From Chryseobacterium oranimense (GTDB taxonomy: Bacteria > Bacteroidota > Bacteroidia > Flavobacteriales > Weeksellaceae), in NCBI RefSeq assembly GCF_025244725.1, contig NZ_CP104203.1, positions 1,798,001-1,862,000 on the forward strand: a DNA stretch of 64,000 nt. Reading direction: 5' to 3'. Each line of letters begins with the position of its first letter. The first letter of the stretch is position 1. Positions 18,598 through 26,984 of this stretch are shown here, piece after piece. The position numbers and the translations under genes were made by a program. The notes beneath the pieces were generated by a model, which made no database searches, had not been told where the DNA came from, and saw only the letters and a list, made by a program, of their open reading frames with translations.

Positions 18598-18642
18598 ATT
18601 AAAAAAAGTAAAGCCCCACTATAAAATATAGCAGAGCTTTAC
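18598..18642 (-). terminator. Terminator of the efflux operon
   Basis: The stem GTAAAGC/GCTTTAC with an inner CTATA/TATAG stem is followed on the minus strand by TTTTTTT. It lies just after the MFS stop codon and ends the tolC-hlyD-MFS transcript. Confidence 0.75.
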
Positions 18643-18662
18643 CAGTGAAAAACAAGGTATCT

Positions 18663-20255
18663 TTAAATCGCAGGTCCTGCTGCGTCTTTTATTTCTTCTA
18701 ATATTTTTTTTCTTTCGTGAAGTCTTCTTCTTGCTATGACAGACTTACCGCCAAGAACCCTGATGAATCTTATATACTGGAATCTCCATCTTCCGAAATG
18801 ATGGGTAATTATATACAGCAACACTCCAAAACCTGTTAAAATAATATATCCGAAAATCTTTTTGCCGGATACAATTATAGCATTCAGCTGAAGTGTCTTC
18901 ATATTGTTTGCTAGCGTTTGAGGGGTGACCGTCATTCCATCAATATAAACCGCAAGATCTCCCACCGCAGTTACCTGAAAACGGTACTGGAACCAGGAAT
19001 ACAATGTTGAAAAAATTCCAACGGCAAGGAAAGTTCTCCAAACCAATACCAGTCCGATCGCAGCAAGCATTTCATCCATTTCCAGCTTATCCAGGGTATA
19101 AAACCAAACAGATATAAACAGGGAACACATTCCGTAGCCTTTTAAAAACATCGGCAGATACCAGTTTTCATAATTGAATTCCAAAACCATGGAAAAATAC
19201 ATGATAATGACATATCCCACCATGGCTGCAAAACCGGAAAAGATATACATTTTCAAAGGCTTTTCTTTTTTGAACCAAAAAATAGCAATGACTCCGGCTA
19301 AGATAATTCCGGGAATCATCAGTAAACTCAGTCTGGTATTGGTCAATTGATCATATCCCAGTACTCCCACCGCAAAAGTATTCTGAATAGAAGCTGTCCC
19401 TAAAAACATTCCCAGCCAAAACAGCATAAACAAACCGTGCTGTACATTATTTTTTGTAAAAATCTTGAATGAAAGGTACGGTCGTTTTAAAGTTAGTTGA
19501 CGGATGGAAAGCAGGGCAAAACTCACAAAAGCAGCAATACTTGCATATAAAATATTCCTGGAATTAAACCAGTCCTGCTGTTTTCCAAACGAATATACAT
19601 ACGCTGAAAACATAAAGGTTGAAATGAAAAGTAAAATACTTAACCAATCAATATAATGCAGGGGAACTTTTAAAGCAAAATATTTATTATGCATAAAAAT
19701 CCAATGTATCAACGCTAAAATAAAGCATAAAACGGCTGTAAACAGATAAAACTGCTGCCAGTTGTAAAGAAGGGCAAACTCTGCGGCATAATAGGTGGCT
19801 ATCTGATTCATTACCAGAACGAATGTATAAAATGCGCCGTAAAATATTCCGCGGTTTCCGATCATGGCCATCAGAGGCAGAAAAAGCTCTATCGTAACCA
19901 TCATCTTCAGGAAACCAATCACTAAAGCGGTAAATACGAAAATCATGGGCTGTAAAGTAGTTCCATTCACATAACTGAGCAATCCTAAAAGGACCAGAAG
20001 CAAAACCATCTTGTCCCTTACCTTGAATCTCATTTTGATTCTGAGGACTACAGGCATACAGGCTCCCATACCAATAGTAGTGGCATAATTAGCCCACATA
20101 AAATATTCTGTCATTGCGCCGGTACCGCTTACCAGAGAACTGATGTTCCCGGTGTACACCCCACCGATAGGCATTACCACTGCAAGCAGCAATACAATCA
20201 GCAGCAGCTGTACGGGTTTGGGTACCCAGTCGTTATATAATCCTTTGTTGTACAT
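18663..20255 (-). CDS. MFS efflux permease of a tripartite pump (EmrB-like)
   Basis: This 530-residue inner-membrane protein has about fourteen hydrophobic segments, the DHA2/EmrB length and topology, starting MYNKGLYNDWVPKPVQLLLI. The charged tail after the last helix is basic (GGKSVIARRRLHERKKILEE). With the HlyD-type adaptor and TolC-type channel directly upstream, it should form a pump that spans both membranes and expels drugs or toxic compounds. It is separated from the hlyD gene by 100 bp that hold a heptamer-repeat hairpin. Substrates are unknown. The loop motifs are divergent from classic EmrB, so the family name is by context and length. Confidence 0.85.
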   Translation of the reverse strand: MYNKGLYNDWVPKPVQLLLIVLLLAVVMPIGGVYTGNISSLVSGTGAMTEYFMWANYATTIGMGACMPVVLRIKMRFKVRDKMVLLLVLLGLLSYVNGTTLQPMIFVFTALVIGFLKMMVTIELFLPLMAMIGNRGIFYGAFYTFVLVMNQIATYYAAEFALLYNWQQFYLFTAVLCFILALIHWIFMHNKYFALKVPLHYIDWLSILLFISTFMFSAYVYSFGKQQDWFNSRNILYASIAAFVSFALLSIRQLTLKRPYLSFKIFTKNNVQHGLFMLFWLGMFLGTASIQNTFAVGVLGYDQLTNTRLSLLMIPGIILAGVIAIFWFKKEKPLKMYIFSGFAAMVGYVIIMYFSMVLEFNYENWYLPMFLKGYGMCSLFISVWFYTLDKLEMDEMLAAIGLVLVWRTFLAVGIFSTLYSWFQYRFQVTAVGDLAVYIDGMTVTPQTLANNMKTLQLNAIIVSGKKIFGYIILTGFGVLLYIITHHFGRWRFQYIRFIRVLGGKSVIARRRLHERKKILEEIKDAAGPAI

Positions 20256-20261
20256 TTTATT

Positions 20262-20353
20262 AGATACTAGATTTCAGATGCCAGATAACAGACTTTATTC
20301 TTTCGTCATTCTTCACTCTGCCCTTAAAGTCTGAAATCTGATATCTGATGTCT
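20262..20353. repeat. Inverted heptamer-repeat element, locus 5, inside the efflux operon
   Basis: Plus-strand units AGATACT, AGATTTC, AGATGCC and AGATAAC fill 20262-20289. The opposite array GAAATCT, GATATCT, GATGTCT fills 20333-20353. The two arrays can pair as a long imperfect hairpin around a 40-bp core. The element occupies nearly the whole gap between the hlyD stop and the MFS start. Confidence 0.75.
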
Positions 20354-20355
20354 TT

Positions 20356-21474
20356 TTAGTCTTTATTAATATTCACATTCATATTCATTCCCGCACTAAG
20401 CTTATCCAAATCTTCTTTTCTGTTGGAAGCACTGAATTCTATTCTTACAGGAATTCTCTGCTGAACCTTGATAAAGTTACCTGTGGAATTATCTGTAGGA
20501 ACACTGGAGTATTTCGAGCCTGTTGCAGCGGAAATTGCAGTTACTACCCCTTCAAATTTCTTTCCACCTAAAGCATCGGCAGTCATGGTTATTTTCTCTC
20601 CTATTTTAATATTCGGCATCTGGCTTTCCAGAAAATTAGCCGTCACCCATTTCTGGCCATTCAGAACGATAGTTGCCACCTGCTGTCCCGGTTGGATCAG
20701 CTGCCCTTCGGAGATTGTTCTGCGGCCCATGATTCCGTCATATGGAGCTGTAATAACTGTATAAGAAAGATTAATTTTTGCCATATCCAAAGCCGATTTC
20801 GTTCTTTTAATCTCCGCATCATTGATCCCCAGTTTACTTTTAACCTCAGTCGTAGAAAGGTTTGCCGACTGTTTCTGGTTAACCAACGTCTCATACGCTG
20901 CTTTCTGAGCATCATATTCAGTTTTGATCTGATCATATTGCTGTCTGGTAACCGCTTCTGCGGCAAGAAGATTTTTATATCTGTTTAAATTCTGCTCGGC
21001 GTTCCATAATCTTGCTTTTGCTCCTGCGATATTGGATTCCATTACGCTAACGTTATTCGAAACGGTGTTGACGGATGAGCTTGTTGCCGATCTCTGAGCC
21101 AAAGCATTCTGATAAGCAGCCTCCGCCTGGCCCAATTGGGTTAATAATTCATTCTTGTCCAGAACAACCAGTGTATCTCCTTTTTTAACGTGCTGGTGTT
21201 CGATGAATTTTATTTCTTTGATATAAGCCGAAACTCTCGTATTGATCGGGTTGATAAATTCCTCTACCTGAGCCGCTTCCGTGTAGGTTTTGTTTCCGAT
21301 GTGAAAATATTCACGGACCAGCCAGAAAAGCCCGAATCCTATCAGCAGAAATACCACAATATTGGAAATGATGGCTCTGATCTTATTTTTTTTGTTCTGT
21401 TTCTTTTTCACTGCTGCTCCAGACTGTGCGGGAGTGGCCTGTGTATTTTGAGTGGTTTGTTCCTTGTTTTCCAT
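20356..21474 (-). CDS. HlyD/EmrA-family membrane-fusion adaptor
   Basis: The protein has 372 residues with a Gln/Thr-rich N-terminus, one transmembrane helix at about 31-52 (AIISNIVVFLLIGFGLFWLV), a lipoyl half-motif near 75-110, a long coiled-coil hairpin at about 115-215 (QLGQAEAAYQNALAQR and QYDQIKTEYDAQKAAYETL), and the second lipoyl part with TVITAPYDGIMGRRTISEGQ. It links the MFS permease to the outer-membrane channel. The gene begins 22 bp after tolC and is in the same operon. Family identity is clear; substrates are unknown. Confidence 0.93.
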   Translation of the reverse strand: MENKEQTTQNTQATPAQSGAAVKKKQNKKNKIRAIISNIVVFLLIGFGLFWLVREYFHIGNKTYTEAAQVEEFINPINTRVSAYIKEIKFIEHQHVKKGDTLVVLDKNELLTQLGQAEAAYQNALAQRSATSSSVNTVSNNVSVMESNIAGAKARLWNAEQNLNRYKNLLAAEAVTRQQYDQIKTEYDAQKAAYETLVNQKQSANLSTTEVKSKLGINDAEIKRTKSALDMAKINLSYTVITAPYDGIMGRRTISEGQLIQPGQQVATIVLNGQKWVTANFLESQMPNIKIGEKITMTADALGGKKFEGVVTAISAATGSKYSSVPTDNSTGNFIKVQQRIPVRIEFSASNRKEDLDKLSAGMNMNVNINKD

Positions 21475-21496
21475 TATCTTGATTTTCAGTTTTAAA

Positions 21497-22807
21497 TTAA
21501 AGTGTTCCTGCAGCTTTCAGCAGGTTATAATATTGATAAAGTACATTGATTTCTGCATTGGCAAAATCCAGCTCAGACTGAAGCTTTTGGTTTTGTGCAT
21601 CAATCATTTCAGCCTGTACAGCCAATTGGTTTAAATATTTAGCTTCCGTGATCTTGTAGTTTTCCTCTGCCAGCCTTTTTGAATCATTCAGAATGTCTGC
21701 CTGCTGAATAGATTCCTGGTATTTTACATAAGCTGCATTCACTGCCATGTCTACATTCTGCTGTACCAGGGTTACAGCATCTCCTGCCTGCGTTTTTTGC
21801 AATTCACCAAGCTTTACCTTCTCTTTTGTCTTATATAAATTATCAATGTTATAGCTCAAAGAAACGCCTGCCTGCCAACCTCCGGAATACATATCCAAAA
21901 CGGGTGTTCTGGTTGTAACAGGACGTTGTAAAGTATATCCTCCAAACCCGGAAAGTGTCGGTAACTGGTCTGTTTTAATGATTTCTATATTTTTATCAGC
22001 TACATCAATATTTTTCTTTGCCGATTTCAGCTGCGGATTACTGTTATGAGCAATATCCATATAGTAATCCATTCCAATCCCAGATTCTTTATTCTCTAAG
22101 CTTTCAACAGGAACAATTTCTGTCCCGGAAGGAAGTCCCAAAGCAATATTTAAATTATAATTAAGGATTTTTTTATTATTTGCCAGGGTCAGAATTCCCT
22201 GATCAAGATTTTTAATGGCAAGCTCTCCCCGGATCACTTCATTACGGGTTACCATTCCCTGCTGATAAAACTTCTGAATATTTTTCAGACGCTCCTGGGC
22301 AAGCTTTTTATTATTCTGAAAAACAGTTTCCTGATTGAACATCTTATAGACATCCAGGTAATTGGAAATCACCAGAAATTTTACATCCTGCTTGTTTTTT
22401 TCCAGATCCAGCTCAGAAAGCTGTTCACGAAGCCCGGCCAACTCGATGGATTTATTTACCAGCCCCCCTTTGAAAATCAGCTGGGTTGCCTGTACAGCGT
22501 ACGAGCTTCCGTAATGAGGCATCGGAATATTGGTCGAATTCGAAAAATCTTTATCAATTGCTACGGCATCCCCTAGATAAAACTGGCTTGTAGAAGCTGT
22601 AATATTGGGAAGCTTTTGAAGTTTCGCAACGTTGGTATTCTGTTTTGCGATGTCAATATTCTGTGCAGCCACTTTCAACTGCTGGTGATTTTTCACTGCC
22701 AGATCAGCAGCTTCAACTGCGGTCATCTCTTTGATCTGCTGAGAAAAAAACAGCGCGGGGAATATGCCTATCACAAATGACAGTGCTGTTTTTATGTTAT
22801 TTATCAT
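21497..22807 (-). CDS. TolC-family outer-membrane efflux channel
   Basis: The protein has 436 residues with a signal peptide (cleavage near LFFSQ, residue 23) and two TolC-type coiled-coil repeats, the first with AADLAVKNHQQLKVAAQNIDIAKQN and the second with YMDIAHNSNPQLKSAKKNIDVADKN. The repeat ends are marked by SLSYNIDNLYKTKEK and TLVQQNVDMAVNAAYVKYQES. It forms the trimeric exit duct for the HlyD/MFS pair downstream. It has its own promoter at 22828-22858 with candidate AraC sites. Function in efflux is firm by family and operon. Confidence 0.93.
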   Translation of the reverse strand: MINNIKTALSFVIGIFPALFFSQQIKEMTAVEAADLAVKNHQQLKVAAQNIDIAKQNTNVAKLQKLPNITASTSQFYLGDAVAIDKDFSNSTNIPMPHYGSSYAVQATQLIFKGGLVNKSIELAGLREQLSELDLEKNKQDVKFLVISNYLDVYKMFNQETVFQNNKKLAQERLKNIQKFYQQGMVTRNEVIRGELAIKNLDQGILTLANNKKILNYNLNIALGLPSGTEIVPVESLENKESGIGMDYYMDIAHNSNPQLKSAKKNIDVADKNIEIIKTDQLPTLSGFGGYTLQRPVTTRTPVLDMYSGGWQAGVSLSYNIDNLYKTKEKVKLGELQKTQAGDAVTLVQQNVDMAVNAAYVKYQESIQQADILNDSKRLAEENYKITEAKYLNQLAVQAEMIDAQNQKLQSELDFANAEINVLYQYYNLLKAAGTL

Positions 22808-22827
22808 TTTACCTTGTTTTACGAAGG

Positions 22828-22858
22828 CAAAGTTACGGCAGTAAGAAAGTCAATCAAA
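22828..22858 (-). promoter_or_regulatory. Promoter of the tolC-hlyD-MFS operon
   Basis: On the minus strand, TTTG at 22858-22855 and TAACTTTG at 22835-22828 are spaced by exactly 19 nt. This is an almost ideal Bacteroidota promoter 21 bp before the tolC ATG. Confidence 0.75.
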
Positions 22859-22890
22859 TGTTTGAATTTTGGAAAAAGATGTTCAAATGT
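22854..22890. promoter_or_regulatory. Candidate AraC-type direct-repeat operator
   Basis: TCAAATGT occurs at 22854-22861 and again at 22883-22890, 29 bp apart, in the gap between the AraC gene and tolC. The first copy is part of the dyad TCAAA-TG-TTTGA and overlaps the -33 element. Paired direct repeats next to a -33/-35 element are typical AraC-activator sites. The link to the adjacent regulator is inferred. Confidence 0.45.
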
Positions 22891-22896
22891 AAGATT

Positions 22897-23742
22897 TTAG
22901 TTTTCGAACTGATGCCTGTACTGTCTTGGGCTTATTTCAAGATGCTTTTTGAAAAAGTGGGAAAACGCATACTGATCACTAAAACCCAGAATCGAAGAAA
23001 TCTCTGAAACCGGTTTATTTGAAGAGTTTAAAAGCACTTTTGCTTCATTCATTACAATTAAGGCAATAATCTGGCTGGCAGATTTCCCGGTAATGGATTT
23101 CACGACTGAGGAAAGATGTCTGGTTGTAATGGATTGTCGTTCGGCATAGAACTCAACGGTTCTTTCCGTAAGATGATGCTCCGCAAGGTCCGTGAGAAAT
23201 ACAAAAACAATTTCTTCCTGCCTGGACATCTGGTTCATAGAATTGGTATCTTCCTTAGAAATAATTCCTGCCATCTGATAGCAGAAAACAGAGAAAAGAT
23301 GCTCTACCATTTCTTTCTTATACAGCATTTCCGTCTCTGAATCGAGAATAAATTTCAAAAAATTTACACTTTTCCATACCACCTCCATTTCATTTTCAGG
23401 AAAAGGAACCCCTTTATTCATCTGCTGGCGGAAATAGCGGTAAGTGATAAGCCTGTTGAATTTAAGGGATAAAGCAGAAATAAACTCTCTTTTGTAAGAA
23501 ACCATCCTTGACTGAAAATCGCCGCTTACAGAAACCATTTCATAAATAGTCTGCGGATCTGTGACCATAAACATATTGGCAGAAAGCTCCAGGTCGCTGA
23601 AATGCTGGCGGAGCTTTATAGTCCCTGATTTAATAAAAATAAAAGCAGGATTATCCGGACGGAAAGGCTTATCCGCAGAAATTCTCTCGAAAATATTGTG
23701 CTGGGTAAAAATCTCAACACCGAATTTTTCTAAGGCTGACAT
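22897..23742 (-). CDS. AraC-family transcriptional regulator of the efflux operon
   Basis: This 281-residue protein has a cupin-like N-terminal sensor region to about 150 and two C-terminal AraC helix-turn-helix motifs: TRHLSSVVKSITGKSASQII and the signature VSEISSILGFSDQYAFSHFF with the ending SPRQYRHQ. It lies directly upstream of tolC-hlyD-MFS on the same strand, so it probably activates that operon in response to an exported compound. Its own -7 box ends 4 nt before the ATG, so the mRNA is predicted to be leaderless. The ligand is unknown. Confidence 0.92.
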   Translation of the reverse strand: MSALEKFGVEIFTQHNIFERISADKPFRPDNPAFIFIKSGTIKLRQHFSDLELSANMFMVTDPQTIYEMVSVSGDFQSRMVSYKREFISALSLKFNRLITYRYFRQQMNKGVPFPENEMEVVWKSVNFLKFILDSETEMLYKKEMVEHLFSVFCYQMAGIISKEDTNSMNQMSRQEEIVFVFLTDLAEHHLTERTVEFYAERQSITTRHLSSVVKSITGKSASQIIALIVMNEAKVLLNSSNKPVSEISSILGFSDQYAFSHFFKKHLEISPRQYRHQFEN

Positions 23743-23746
23743 AAGA

Positions 23747-23777
23747 CAAATGTAGCCAATATATTCCGTGCTTACAA
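23747..23777 (-). promoter_or_regulatory. Promoter of the AraC gene, predicted leaderless
   Basis: On the minus strand, TTG at 23777-23775 and TACATTTG at 23754-23747 are spaced by 20 nt. The expected start point falls at or next to the ATG at 23742. Confidence 0.65.
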
Positions 23778-23781
23778 TGTT

Positions 23782-24849
23782 TTAGTCTTCCAGGGAGTAA
23801 ACAGCAAAGCTTGCCAGCCAGTGATCTCCGCCATAATTCCCCTGAAATAAAAGAGGAAGTCCGTTCGCTAAGAATACATCAGCAGTTTTCTTAAAACCTT
23901 TTTTTAAAGGATGTCCGTTTGGAAGCGCATTTGATACCCCTTTCATGCACCATGCTTTGGAGAAGGACAATCCTACAAGATGAACGGTTTGGTAATCACT
24001 AAGATCACTTACTACAGGAATTTTTTCAATATTTTCCAGGCTTCTTTTTTCATAGAAACTGTTCAGCCAAAGCACGAATTCTTTTTGAGGGAGTACTCTT
24101 CTCATGAGATCGGCAATTTCAAGACTTGGCGAGAAGAAATCTGATCCGTCCGGCTCCAGGTAAGCAGGAGTTTTCTGGTCTTTTCCATAAAAGTATTTTG
24201 CCTTTTCTTTCAGCTGGGTCTCAAATTCCTTGTCATTATTGGCAATCGCCCAATCAATCGCGAAAGCCAACCCAAATGCAGTGTTCGGATGAACCCCGGT
24301 CCTGTTCGGATAGGTTTGTTTCGGAAGGTAAGCTTTCCATGATTTTAATATCTGATTGGTAAGAGGTTTCATGTTTTCATGCCAGATTTTAGCTTTCGGA
24401 TGGTTCCAGGTAGTCAGCTCTTCGTCAAGTTTTAAGAGCCAGGCCCAGCCATATGTTCTTTCAAAGGTGGCTGTAAGCTCATATTTGGTAAAATAGTCAG
24501 CTTCAGCCTGTAAATTTTCTTTGCTTAACGAATTGTCAAGAATATTTTCAAGGTCTTTTGCATTGGCCAGATCCGGCTTTGTCTTCAGCAGTCTTACCAG
24601 CATCCAGTGTCCGTGAACGGAACTGTGCCAGTCGAAACAGCCATAAAAGCTTGGATGCAAATCTCTCGGAGTTAAAATAACTTCTCCTGCGTTGTTGATG
24701 ATGTGTGCCGTTTTATTAGGATATTCCTGATTGATGCAATGAAGTGGCTTTTCCAATAACTTAGCTGCCATTTCATTGGTCAGTTTAGGAACTTCCTGTG
24801 CATATATCAAAAACGGAGAAAACGCGAATGCTAAAAGACTTTTTTTCAT
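23782..24849 (-). CDS. DUF2891-family protein with signal peptide
   Basis: This 355-residue protein has a signal peptide (cleavage near IYAQE, residue 18). The mature part matches the DUF2891 family: FYGCFDWHSSVHGHWMLVRLL near 67-87, FERTYGWAWLLKL, and the ending GGDHWLASFAVYSLED. The pattern of Trp- and His-rich helices suggests an alpha/alpha toroid like glycan-active enzymes, but I know no activity for this family. It is divergent from the DUF4349 lipoprotein gene and convergent with nothing. Family call is firm; function is not known. Confidence 0.85.
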   Translation of the reverse strand: MKKSLLAFAFSPFLIYAQEVPKLTNEMAAKLLEKPLHCINQEYPNKTAHIINNAGEVILTPRDLHPSFYGCFDWHSSVHGHWMLVRLLKTKPDLANAKDLENILDNSLSKENLQAEADYFTKYELTATFERTYGWAWLLKLDEELTTWNHPKAKIWHENMKPLTNQILKSWKAYLPKQTYPNRTGVHPNTAFGLAFAIDWAIANNDKEFETQLKEKAKYFYGKDQKTPAYLEPDGSDFFSPSLEIADLMRRVLPQKEFVLWLNSFYEKRSLENIEKIPVVSDLSDYQTVHLVGLSFSKAWCMKGVSNALPNGHPLKKGFKKTADVFLANGLPLLFQGNYGGDHWLASFAVYSLED

Positions 24850-25000
24850 TCACTAAAAATAAAAAATAATTTAGATTTTCAATTGGCTTTCAAAATCATT
24901 AAAAACAACAAATCTTAATCAATTTTATAAAAACCCTATGAATTTGAAATAAAATAAATATTTAAGCACAATTTTTGATCATGTTCTTTAAAAAAATACC

Positions 25001-25894
25001 ATGAAAAAGATATTTCTTCTTTTATCCATAACTCTTTTAATGTTGGGATGTAAGAAATCTGAACTGGAAGCCGTAAACTCTTCTCCGGCTGTGGCCGCAT
25101 ATGATGTAGAAGCCCCGCCACCTCCAAAAGAAGTGTATCAAATGGCTCCTTCCAAGGCAATTTCTGAAAAGCTGCTTCCTGATGAAAACAAATCCTCTCA
25201 ATCTCCTGTAGCCCCTAAAGAGACTGACACCATCCCGAAAAAGATCATTAAAAACGGTAATATGAAAATCCAGGTCGGAGATATAAAAAAAGCCCAGACT
25301 CAGGTAGGAGATATTCTAAAGAAAAATGGTGCTTACATTCAAAATGAAGAATTTCAGAACACTGATATGGATGATAATCTGGAGCTGGTTATCCGTGTTC
25401 CTCATAAGAATTTTGATGCATTGGTCAATTCTTTTTCTGACGGAGTCGGCTCTGTACTGTCCAAAAATATTTCATCTGATGATGTGACGGAAGAATACAC
25501 CAATGTTTCGATCAAGCTGGCCAATAAAAAAATCTATCTGGAAAAGTATCGGGACATGCTTAAAAATGCTTCTACCACTAAAGATATGATCGAAATCCAG
25601 GAGACCATACGCGAGCTTGAAGATGAAATTGACATAGCAGAAGGCAAGCTCCGTTTCATTGATGACCGGGTGAAATACAGCACCCTGAATCTAAGCTTAT
25701 ACAAAGAAAAAGTAAGAAGTTCTTCAACTTCAAAAATTGGTTTCGGAAGCCGCTTTGCAGATTCTGTGACTGAAGGATGGAACAGTTTTGTGAGTTTTCT
25801 ATTGGGAATTATTTCATTCTGGCCGTTCCTGCTGCTCATTCCTATTATTATCTTTTTATGGAGAAAGTGGAAAGCTGGCAGAGCAAAAAAATAA
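25001..25894 (+). CDS. DUF4349-family membrane-anchored lipoprotein
   Basis: This 297-residue protein has a lipoprotein signal ending at Cys17 (LLMLGC), a Pro-rich linker to about 80, and the DUF4349 domain: KNGNMKIQVGDIKKAQTQVG, then LVIRVPHKNFDALVNSF, a coiled coil at about 165-215 (TTKDMIEIQETIRELEDEID) and a C-terminal transmembrane helix with a basic tail (FLWRKWKAGRAKK). The topology suggests a periplasmic domain held at both ends, by lipid and by helix. No function is established to my knowledge. It stands alone with a strong terminator after it. Confidence 0.85.
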   Translation: MKKIFLLLSITLLMLGCKKSELEAVNSSPAVAAYDVEAPPPPKEVYQMAPSKAISEKLLPDENKSSQSPVAPKETDTIPKKIIKNGNMKIQVGDIKKAQTQVGDILKKNGAYIQNEEFQNTDMDDNLELVIRVPHKNFDALVNSFSDGVGSVLSKNISSDDVTEEYTNVSIKLANKKIYLEKYRDMLKNASTTKDMIEIQETIRELEDEIDIAEGKLRFIDDRVKYSTLNLSLYKEKVRSSSTSKIGFGSRFADSVTEGWNSFVSFLLGIISFWPFLLLIPIIIFLWRKWKAGRAKK

Positions 25895-25912
25895 ATCTGT
25901 TTTTACATAATA

Positions 25913-25948
25913 AAAATCCGGATATCATTACTGGTATCCGGATTTTTT
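25913..25948 (+). terminator. Terminator after the DUF4349 gene
   Basis: Arms AAATCCGGATA and TATCCGGATTT with a short loop are followed by a T-tract. The gene on the other side is convergent, so it may act in both directions. Confidence 0.8.
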
Positions 25949-25965
25949 ATTGCATTATCAATAAT

Positions 25966-26343
25966 TTAAGCATTAAAATATTCTTTAACTGTTTCAAGCA
26001 CCTGTTCGTCCGACATTTTCTGTGCCGTATCCAATGTTATTTGAAGGTTTTTGAATTGAGCGGTATCATGAAGATAGTTTTTAAGCTCTTCCTGAATGGT
26101 TCCCGGACCTGTAATATACACTTCCTGGGAATTGGTAAGGAGATGCTCTACTTCTTTGAAGAATTTTACCTTATTGGTTCGCTCTGCATTGTTGGCTGCA
26201 TTTTCACTTGAGTTCCCATGCTGTATTTCTGCTTTTACAGGACTGCAAAGGAAGAATTTAAATGCATTCTGAGCATCGTGATTTTTTACTACAATTGCCT
26301 TTTCTGAAGCGATCCAGATTCCTGCTAATTTCTTGTCTGACAT
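25966..26343 (-). CDS. Small cytosolic protein, eRF1-domain-3-like pattern
   Basis: This 125-residue protein has no signal peptide. It starts KKLAGIWIASEKAIVVKNH, a beta strand, turn, beta strand with a lone lysine. Its second half reads VEHLLTNSQEVYITGPGTIQEELKNYL. The GPG(x)nELKxYL pattern resembles the C-terminal domain of eRF1-like and bacterial host-attachment/release-factor-like (baeRF) proteins. The match is from memory of the pattern only. Such proteins in Bacteroidota are uncharacterised. It could equally be an unrelated small alpha/beta protein. It is monocistronic and upstream of the GxxExxY element. Confidence 0.6.
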   Translation of the reverse strand: MSDKKLAGIWIASEKAIVVKNHDAQNAFKFFLCSPVKAEIQHGNSSENAANNAERTNKVKFFKEVEHLLTNSQEVYITGPGTIQEELKNYLHDTAQFKNLQITLDTAQKMSDEQVLETVKEYFNA

Positions 26344-26592
26344 AATTTATTGTTTTGTGATGTGATCAGTATAAAACAAGAATGGTGCAAAGGGAGCGTT
26401 AAGGGCTGTTAAATGTTTTTATGTGAAAAGCAAAGTTGAGAATGAGATGGTATGTTAAATTTTAATTCTCGCAGATTGCGCAGATTGCGCAGATTTTCAT
26501 GGTTTGTTAAGTAGTTATAATTGTCAAAAAAATAAATTCTGCAATTGAATCATTTAAAATATTAAATTGGAAGAATATAAAAACACAAACAA

Positions 26593-26970
26593 ATGAATGA
26601 AAACGAGATTTCTTATATGGTAAGAAAATGCATCTTTAATGTATATAATAAACTGGGGCCAGGTCTTTTAGAAAATGTTTATCAGAAAATTCTCATCTAC
26701 GAATTACAGGAAAATGGGCTTGATGTAAAAGCTGAATCAGCCATTCCAATAGTATATGACGGTAAAGAATTTGACTTCAATTTTAGAATAGACATTCTGG
26801 TTGAGGATAAGGTAATTCTGGAACTTAAATCGGTGAAAAATTTAGAAGACATTCATTTTAAACAGCTCACAACTTATCTGAAGCTTTCGAATAAGAAGTT
26901 GGGATTGTTGATTAATTTTAATACAACCAATATTTTAGATGGAATAAAAAGAGTGGTTAACAATATTTAA
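26593..26970 (+). CDS. GxxExxY-family protein (PD-(D/E)XK nuclease-like)
   Basis: This 125-residue cytosolic protein shows the name-giving motif GLLENVY at residues 24-30, in LGPGLLENVYQKIL. It also has the core of a PD-(D/E)XK nuclease: Asp67 (FRIDILVEDK) followed by Glu77-Leu-Lys79 (VILELKSVKNL). A conserved Gln in the following helix (FKQLTTYLKLSNKKLGLLINF) also fits that superfamily. The length is normal for the family. Family members are uncharacterised as far as I know, but the preserved acidic residues suggest DNA or RNA cleavage. The gene stands alone, flanked on both sides by GCAGATT-type repeats, the nearest only 15 bp after its stop. ATG 26593 is the first start in the frame. Confidence 0.9.
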   Translation: MNENEISYMVRKCIFNVYNKLGPGLLENVYQKILIYELQENGLDVKAESAIPIVYDGKEFDFNFRIDILVEDKVILELKSVKNLEDIHFKQLTTYLKLSNKKLGLLINFNTTNILDGIKRVVNNI

Positions 26971-26984
26971 TCTCTATTTAATCT

